Assembly: GCA_004352715.1 (NCBI GenBank)
Contig: SCFE01000010.1
Coordinates: 1,252,246-1,316,245, forward strand
Length of the DNA stretch: 64,000 bases
Source of the DNA: Hofstenia miamia
Lineage: Eukaryota > Xenacoelomorpha > Acoela
Direction of reading: 5' to 3'
Shown here: in pieces, positions 58,070 to 64,000 of the stretch
How positions within the stretch are numbered: position 1 is the stretch's first letter
How the letters are laid out: each line of letters begins with the position of its first letter
Position numbers and translations under genes: made by a program
The notes under the pieces: model-generated
What the model saw: only the letters and a program-made list of their open reading frames with translations
Told to the model about the DNA's origin: nothing
Databases searched by the model: none

Positions 58070-58418
58070 NNNNNNNNNNNNNNNNNNNNNNNNNNNNNNN
58101 NNNNNNNNNNNNNNNNNNNNNNNNNNNNNNNNNNNNNNNNNNNNNNNNNNNNNNNNNNNNNNNNNNNNNNNNNNNNNNNNNNNNNNNNNNNNNNNNNNNN
58201 NNNNNNNNNNNNNNNNNNNNNNNNNNNNNNNNNNNNNNNNNNNNNNNNNNNNNNNNNNNNNNNNNNNNNNNNNNNNNNNNNNNNNNNNNNNNNNNNNNNN
58301 NNNNNNNNNNNNNNNNNNNNNNNNNNNNNNNNNNNNNNNNNNNNNNNNNNNNNNNNNNNNNNNNNNNNNNNNNNNNNNNNNNNNNNNNNNNNNNNNNNNN
58401 NNNNNNNNNNNNNNNNNN
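58070..58418. other. Assembly gap (N)
   Basis: 349 unknown bases within the LINE endonuclease; the flanks are in the expected order. Confidence 1.
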
Positions 58419-59185
58419 CCAATTTTTTTATTCAACAACTAGAAGAAGAATTATCACTTGCCTGTTCTGAAAATAAAGATTTAGTACTTTTCGGAGATTG
58501 GAACCTCAATTATTTAAATGCTAATGATCAATGTAAAATGGATTTGTTCTTGAACACATTTAATCTTGTATTGACCAATAAAACATTGCCTACTAGAATC
58601 ACATCATCGAGTAGGACTCTAATTGACTACATTGCATTAGCTGAAAACAATAATACACACTTCCAGTACACCTCTTCTGAATGCCCATTCTCTGATCATT
58701 GTTTTACATCTATCAAATTTCAAAAGTCTTCTCATTCAACCCCAAAAATTACCATGAAATGGATTAAAACTCGTGAAAAGTGTATTGAAAATATTAATAA
58801 CTTGAAATCATCCCTCTCATCAGAAAATTGGTTTCCTGTATATTCTGCATCAAATATAAATGAAAGGCTAAAAAATTTCTCAGACATTTTTGAATTTTAC
58901 CTCAACAGATTTTGCCCTGAAAGGAAAATAATGGTTAAATCCACAACCAAATTTAAAGCAAACAATACTTTTTCTAACAAACCCTGGATATCTGACACTT
59001 GTAAAGCTTTGATTCACGAAAAGAACAAAGCATATAAACATTTTATAAATTCTCGAACTAACAAGAACTTTGCTGCCTATAAAAAGGCCAGAAATGCCTC
59101 GAATATTGCATCTCGTAGGGCATTCAATGAATTTATCAAAAATGAGTATACGCGTCTTCCAAATAAAAGTCAAAATGGAAACTAA
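58419..59185 (+). pseudogene. LINE endonuclease C-terminal half and linker
   Basis: After the gap: LVLFGDWNLNYLN (GD-x-N active-site motif), LPTRITSSSRTLIDYIAL (T-R...S-x-x-IDYI) and CPFSDHCF (SDH motif) complete the endonuclease. The linker follows with KPWISDTCKALIHEKNKAYK, the PWI-x-x-x-x-K-x-x-x-x-x-x-K motif. The frame is open from the gap to 59185, where it ends in NKSQNGN by a frameshift. Confidence 0.85.
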
Positions 59186-59483
59186 TAAAAGAAATCACAA
59201 ATATAAGCGATCTAAATCAAACTCAATTGTTGTGATTAAAGATCAAAATGGAAATAATCTTACTGATAATTTAGAAATTTCTAATGAATTAAACAAGACT
59301 TTTGTCAACTTAGGAAAATACAACGCCCCCCTTATTAAATACAAAAACCTCTCACACAAAATCTTTACACCTGAATTTTATTTCCAATTCTCAACTACGT
59401 ATGAATTATTAAATCGGTTCTTAAGCTTAAGCCCAACAAATCAAGTGGTCCCTCAAATATCCCCTCTTGGGCTCTTAAAATGA
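59070..59483 (+). pseudogene. LINE linker, second phase
   Basis: The useful part is after about 59165: NGNNLTDNLEISNELNKTFV is the segment upstream of the RT (D-x-x-x-I-A-N-x-x-N-x-x-F). LSLSPTNQVVPQISPLGLLK corresponds to the S-x-G-x-D-x-IP-x-x-x-LK pre-RT motif with a local shift. Its first ~30 codons are out of phase with the real protein. Confidence 0.7.
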
Positions 59484-60287
59484 CTGCAGATATCATTGCA
59501 AGTCCTTTAAATTTCATCTTTATTGAATCTATAAAATGCAATCACTTCCCAGAATATCTAAAACTTGCTAACATTACTCCTATTTTTAAGAAAAACGATC
59601 CTTCAATTGCCACTAGTTATCGACCAATTTCAATTAATTCTCCAGTGAGTAAAATATTCAAAAGATTATTGCATAACCAAATAATTGAACATTTTAATAA
59701 GTATAATTTATTATTGAACACCCAATTTGGATTTTGCAAAAATTTTTCAACAACTGATGCACTATTACATGCTACTGAAAAATGGAGAGCATCTCTCGAT
59801 TCTAATAAATTTGTAGCTATAGCTTGTTTAGATCTCTCAAAAGCGTTTGATTCGATTAATCACAACATACTTATTGAAAAACTATCTTACTTAGGATTTT
59901 CTTGTAATAGTAAGCAATTGATAACTAGTTACCTTAACAAAAGATTCCAGAGAGTTAAATTAAACGATATTTTTTCTGATTGGTTACCGGTTTACAATGG
60001 GGTGCCTCAAGGAACGATTCTAGGTCCTCTTCTTTTTATTATTTATGTAAATGACATGCAGCCAATAACTAATTGCAATCTAATTCAATATGCCGATGAC
60101 ACCTTCATCTTCAGCGATAATACATCAATGCACTCAGCATTGGAATCAATAGAATTCAATTGCAACAAATTATCAAAATATTTTTCAATGCATAAGTTAA
60201 TAATTAATGAAGCTAAGACGGAATTTTGTATTTTACCTCCCAATAAAAATAACTACGATGTTTCCAAAATGACTTTGAAAATTAATA
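59480..60287 (+). pseudogene. LINE reverse transcriptase
   Basis: 268 codons in one phase: LANITPIFKKNDPSIATSYR then RPISI, NTQFGFCKNFSTTDALLHAT, CLDLSKAFDSINHNIL (motif A), GVPQGTILGPLLFIIYVNDM (motif B) and LIQYADDTFIFSD (catalytic Asp pair), then INEAKTEFCI. All RT active-site residues are intact. It ends at a single N (60288), after which part of the RT is repeated. Confidence 0.9.
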
Positions 60288-60288
60288 N

Positions 60289-60707
60289 ATAATTGAACAT
60301 TTTAATAAGTATAATTTATTATTGAACACCCAATTTGGATTTTGCAAAAATTTTTCAACAACTGATGCACTATTACATGCCATGAAAAATGGAGAGCATC
60401 TCTCGATTCTAATAAATTTGTAGCTATAGCTTGTTTAGATCTCTCAAAAGCGTTTGATTCGATTAATCACAACATACTTATTGAAAAACTATCTTACTTA
60501 GGATTTTCTTGTAATAGTAAGCAATTGATAACTAGTTACCTTAACAAAAGATTCCAGAGAGTTAAATTAAACGATATTTTTTCTGATTGGTTACCGGTTT
60601 ACAATGGGGTGCCTCAAGGAACGATTCTAGGTCCTCTTCTTTTTATTATTTATGTAAATGACATGCAGCCAATAACTAATTGCAATCTAATTCAATATGC
60701 CGATGAC
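60289..60707 (+). repeat. Near-exact repeat of RT segment 59681-60100
   Basis: Same sequence as 59681-60100 apart from one small change near 60379 (a base missing after TTACATGC). It is bounded by single Ns at 60288 and 60708. The RT segment between YADD and the tail is missing after it. Most simply a mis-joined second allele or paralogue. Confidence 0.9.
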
Positions 60708-60708
60708 N

Positions 60709-61022
60709 TGCTAACATTTTTCAAACTAGTAAAAAATCTACCGCCTTATAATTCAATTAAATTCCCGGGATTTGCGCATAAACAGAATTCAAGATCTAAA
60801 ATTTTTACATGTGTTAAGTATAAGAAAAAAGTTTTAAAGAAATCTTTCATTAATGTTGCAATTCGAACCTGGAATTCGCTACCTAAAGAAATTAAAAGCA
60901 TTGAAAAATTGAAACCTTTTAAAAAGCGTTTAAAAATCTTCCTTAAGCAAAAATATATTTTAGGTACATCATGGTTAGGATTTAAATTTTACAACAATGA
61001 CTATACGATAACTCGTTATTAA
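60709..61022 (+). pseudogene. LINE ORF2 C-terminal tail
   Basis: FINVAIRTWNSLPKEIKSIE is the R-x-WN-x-LP-x-x-I motif, followed by LKPFKKRLKIFLKQKYI (F-K-x-x-L-K) and a stop at 61020. The 3' UTR runs to about 61196. Confidence 0.85.
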
Positions 61023-61196
61023 AATAGCAATATAAAGTAATTCATCCATAGCCTGTAAGAATTGTTACTTTTTGTAATGTATGTTGATTTGTAGATTAGT
61101 TATTTTTTGTAATTTATGACGCTATTCAGATAAATTATCAGTTATTGAATTGTAAACATTTGTCTGAATATAGAATCTCTTATCTTATCTACTAGA

Positions 61197-61560
61197 AAAA
61201 CCAATATAATCTTCACCACAGGTGCATTTGATTTGATAAATTATACTTGACTTATTGGTTTCTTTAGTTTTAGATTTTAATTGTAATTTTGTTCTTAGCT
61301 TATGATTGGTATATATAAATCTAACATTTTCTTAAATTAATTCTAGTAGGCAACTATCAAGAAGAATTAAAGAACCAGTTCTAATATATCTAATAATTTT
61401 AAAAAAATGCTGACTAAACTTTGAAACAAAAATATTACACCAGACGTCACGATCAAGTAATTTAAAAATCATTGAGAGTATTTTTATAAAATCCTTGCAA
61501 CCAAGTTTAAACACAAAAGAAGACTATATTTATAAATTAAATTTGCCACTTTTTAAAATT
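61197..61560. pseudogene. Penelope GIY-YIG relic split by an inversion
   Basis: The minus strand of 61197-61320 reads TKETNKSSIIYQIKCTCGED, then YIGFSSR: a good GIY-YIG core with C-x-C. The plus strand of 61345-61560 reads SRRQLSRRIKE, then IIESIFIKSLQPSLNTKED, the downstream part of the same domain. In the palindrome arms these two parts are colinear, so here the first part has been inverted, with CTAGTAG at both edges. Confidence 0.6.
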
Positions 61561-61689
61561 TAAAAAATTATAATTATTATTGTAAAATCTAGTAAATTTA
61601 GAAGGAATAATTTGAAAAACTGATGACTTTGTAAGTCGAAATATATCTCTGCATGTTCTTATTAAGGTTAATTAAGCTCCTAAAAAAGA

Positions 61690-61893
61690 TCTAAATAATT
61701 AATAATCTTTTACTTAAATGCTAATAATATCTTATCATTCAACCAATTTGCATACAGAGAATGCTTTCACTCTACTGATGTTATTTTACTCTACACAGAA
61801 ATTATTCGATTCAATCTAAACAAAAATATATGCAGTAGTGCAGCGCTATTAGATCTAAGTAAGGCCTTTGATAGTCTAGACTTTGATATTTTA

Positions 61894-61901
<8 letters not shown>
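61690..61901 (+). pseudogene. LINE RT fragment ending at (TA)n
   Basis: Reads SFNQFAYRECFHSTDVILLY, NKNICSSAALLDLSKAFDSL and DFDILN (the QFAYRE...STD and LDLSKAFDS motifs), with motif A intact. It ends exactly at a (TA)n tract, as does the related copy at 1369-1800. The upstream part is less preserved. Confidence 0.8.

Positions 61902-61925
<24 letters not shown>
61902..61925. repeat. (TA)n microsatellite
   Basis: TA dinucleotides directly after the RT fragment. Confidence 0.95.
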
Positions 61926-61928
<3 letters not shown>

Positions 61929-61989
61929 AGCATCGACTGGTTTAGTGTTATTGTAGTAATAGAACATAAATAACATCTATAGTACGAGG

Positions 61990-62168
61990 CACAAGAAAGG
62001 TTGGTACTTTTTTTCATTCTTGAAAATCTCAAATCTTCTAAATTTTTCTCAGAATGGACACTTGTAGTAATTTTTATAAGGCAAATGTGTCCATTAAATA
62101 ATAATCTTGGAAGGATTTGGAAAATTTGAGATTTTCAAGAGTGAAGAAAAGTACCAACCCACAAAAAA
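61990..62168. mobile_element. 161-bp MITE with 9-bp target duplication
   Basis: 61999-62159 begins GGTTGGTACTTTTTTTCATT and ends with its complement; pairing continues for about 60 bp per side (TTGAAAATCTCAAAT, GTGTCCATT/AATGGACAC), so the element folds almost completely. It is flanked by CACAAGAAA (61990-61998) and CACAAAAAA (62160-62168). TSD length and GG start would fit Merlin-like or hAT-like elements; superfamily uncertain. Confidence 0.75.
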
Positions 62169-62685
62169 CGACGGTGAGTAATCAACTGTAATAAAGTCTA
62201 CAAAAACCGCTAAGCAGCGTGCATGAGTAATTTAGTATAATAGTCAACTGGAGGATAATTGAATTAAGCATCGAGCATGTAAGACAGAAATTACACATTA
62301 ACCTGCGAGTACAGTTTGTCACTAGATCTTTGTGGCAAAAGCTGAAGCGAAACGTCACAGCCATTGAATTTAAATTTTAATGATCAGCAATGCCAATTAG
62401 AATCGTCTATTTTATGGAAGAACCGGACGAATGATCGCAATGCTGCTACTCAATAGAAATTTACGTTCATAATAAAAAATTTATCGATTAAAAGACACTA
62501 AATCACCTAAATCAGACATTTAACGATTTAGGTAAGTTCAATTTCCTAAACTTCTCTATCAGAACTTAGGCAATCAAATTGTAAGTCGACGTTTTAATTA
62601 CTCACTATACTCATTATAATGTCAAAATATCAAAAAAAAATTTAACAGGATGTGAATTTTATTTAAAAACAAAAAGTAATCAGTT
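62169..62685. other. Intergenic, no recognised gene
   Basis: No coding signal. The frame at 62182-62364 (minus) has no domain. Confidence 0.45.
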
Positions 62686-62689
62686 TTAA

Positions 62690-63392
62690 AAGAATTAAAA
62701 ACGAAAACAGCCGATCAATATTTATTATATTCAATTGATGTTAAAAGCTTATATACCAAAGTTCTCTTACTTGTGCTATTGAATATGCAATATCATTATT
62801 GAAAGAATGTAGCATCAAACTTTTTAGCTTGGACTATGAAACCTTGAAAACTTTGATATTACTCTGCACAAAAAACACCTATTTGTGAATTTCAAGGAAA
62901 GTTTTATCTACAAGTAAATGGTGTTGCAATGGGAAATTGCTTTGGACCAACACTAGCAAATATTTATATGTCAACATTTCAACAAAAAATTAATATTGCC
63001 AAAATAATGAATAAATTTCATTACTATGCTCGATATGTTGATGATATACTAGTTATATCAGAATATAATGTTAAGGATATACACTTCCTTTCTTGAATTC
63101 TTTAGATTCTGCTATTCAATTTACCATCGAAGAAGAAAACAACAAAATACTACAATTTCTGAATATTACCATTGAAAAAATAAAGAACAAATTTATATCA
63201 TCATACTACAGCAAACCAACCGATACAAATTTAGTAATTAACTACCATTCAAACTTACCTTTTGGATACAAAAAATCCATGATCAAAGGTCTGATACATC
63301 GACATTTCATGATTGATCATAATTACGAAAAACTTCATAAATCAATCATAAAGATCAAAGATATATTAAGATGTAATATATGTCCAACATAT
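62690..63392 (+). pseudogene. Penelope-like element reverse transcriptase (broken)
   Basis: YSIDVKSLYTKV (62728-62763) is RT motif A in Penelope form (D-V-x-SLYT). AIEYAISLLKEC follows after a shift. VNGVAMGNCFGPTLANIYMS (about 62914-62973) is motif B, and YARYVDDILVI (63025-63057) is motif C with YVDD codons at 63034-63045. The frame at 63093-63560 then begins with NSLDSAIQFTIEEENNKILQ and has SSYYSKPTDTNLVINYHSNL, the thumb segment typical of Penelope RTs. Several shifts upstream of 63093 make it non-functional. Confidence 0.85.
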
Positions 63393-63394
63393 AT

Positions 63395-64000
63395 AGTCTT
63401 AAATATTACAAATGGTTCTATTATTAAGTATGCTGATGATAAACTGATTTGTCTTCCAACTCTTGAAAATTTAGACTTACACATTCAATTAATGATAAGA
63501 TCAAACCTTGGTATGAAGAAAACAAATTTGAAATTAATTATAGAAAATCGCTGGAAATGATTATACCATTGAAGAGAAAATTTGTTGATAATATATCTAA
63601 AATTGATTGCTATTCCTCAGTAACAACAATGAAATATCTTGGATTTACCATAAATATCAAGCGTTCATTTAAAAAACATATTGCTCAAGTTTATAAAAGA
63701 TCAATGAGAAATTTCTATATAATATTAAAAGTAAAAAAATTTTTAAATCAAGATGAAAATGAAATTTTATTTAATTCTCTAGTTAATTCTCTTATAATTT
63801 ACGGCATACAAGTATATGCAGGTGAATCAGAAACATCTTTATCTAAGCTTAACACCATATACAAGAAAGCGTTTAAATATAAAATTATTACTAAACAATT
63901 AAATATTTTTAACATCATTAAAGCAAAAGACAAAGCATTACATCAACACATTGAATACTCTCAAAAATATCCACTAAAACAATTCATTAGCAAAAGAACT
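63395..64000 (+). pseudogene. LINE RT palm-to-thumb fragment joined to Penelope RT
   Basis: Without a stop, the same open frame passes from Penelope sequence into NGSIIKYADDKLICLPTLEN, a LINE-type YADD box. After a shift near 63490 another phase continues open to the window end: IKPWYEENKFEINYRKS, MKYLGFTINIKRSFKKHIAQ (YLG motif) and LVNSLIIYGIQVYAGESE (thumb, S-x-x-x-YG). A second RT family has thus landed in, or recombined with, the Penelope copy. It is truncated by the window edge. Confidence 0.75.

Larger units (their letters stand above)
57780..61196 (+). mobile_element. Non-LTR retrotransposon (Jockey/CR1-like), nearly complete ORF2
   Basis: APE endonuclease, linker, RT, C-terminal tail and a 3' UTR ending in a TCTTATCTTATCT tract lie in order on the plus strand. 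It is interrupted by an N gap (58070-58418), at least two frameshifts (about 59160 and 59475) and a partial RT duplication between single Ns (60288, 60708). ORF1 is not seen. It is the least decayed LINE of the window. Confidence 0.9.

Overview
The window is AT-rich eukaryotic DNA, most likely from an invertebrate animal. The reasons are the repeat mix (APE-type non-LTR retrotransposons, Penelope-like elements, hAT and other MITEs, a Polinton/Maverick polymerase relic), long (TA)n microsatellites, very low gene density, visible CpG-to-TpG/CpA decay between duplicated copies, and one metazoan-type intronless eIF2-alpha-kinase-like gene. The species cannot be named from the sequence. Four long N gaps (4560-4973, 7982-8404, 15931-16488, 58070-58418) and eight single-N joins show a draft assembly; several joins sit beside exact duplications that are probably artefacts.

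Layout. 1-5600 is repeat-rich: a reverse-transcriptase fragment ending at a (TA)n tract, a TIR element built from an 11-bp minisatellite, and the first copy of a ~1.1 kb dispersed repeat called R here. 5636-6661 (minus) is the 3' exon of an MFS transporter. 7-16 kb holds two more copies of the minisatellite TIR element, a probable LINE tail and a mosaic of local duplications (blocks A, B, C). 17.4-19.7 kb holds a Penelope C-terminal relic, a ~0.8 kb hAT-like MITE and a LINE RT relic. 22.5-24.3 kb is an exact 891-bp duplication across single-N joins. 24.3-26.9 kb (minus) is a decayed LINE with endonuclease and RT. 27-33.6 kb has no recognisable gene.

33.7-45.9 kb is the most striking structure: a large imperfect palindrome with ~3.8-3.9 kb arms. 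Each arm carries a copy of an RWD-plus-kinase gene resembling a short GCN2. The right copy (44239-45504, minus) is open for 421 codons. The left copy (34140-35143, plus) has lost its RWD region and is broken by stops and frameshifts, several at former CpGs. The spacer between the arms is the 5' half of a LINE whose RT half is missing exactly at the arm junction. A hAT element with a perfect 8-bp target-site duplication lies only in the right arm; the left arm keeps the empty site.

46.0-51.7 kb holds two inverted R copies. 52.6-56.8 kb (plus) is a decayed Polinton-type protein-primed DNA polymerase B region. 57.05-57.58 kb is a ~130-bp tandem repeat. 57.7-61.2 kb (plus) is a LINE. 61.2 kb to the end is a patchwork of Penelope and LINE RT fragments, a 161-bp MITE, and a Penelope-to-LINE RT junction cut by the window edge.

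Only the MFS exon and the intact kinase look like possible functional host genes. Nearly all other coding signal is from dead or dying mobile elements.
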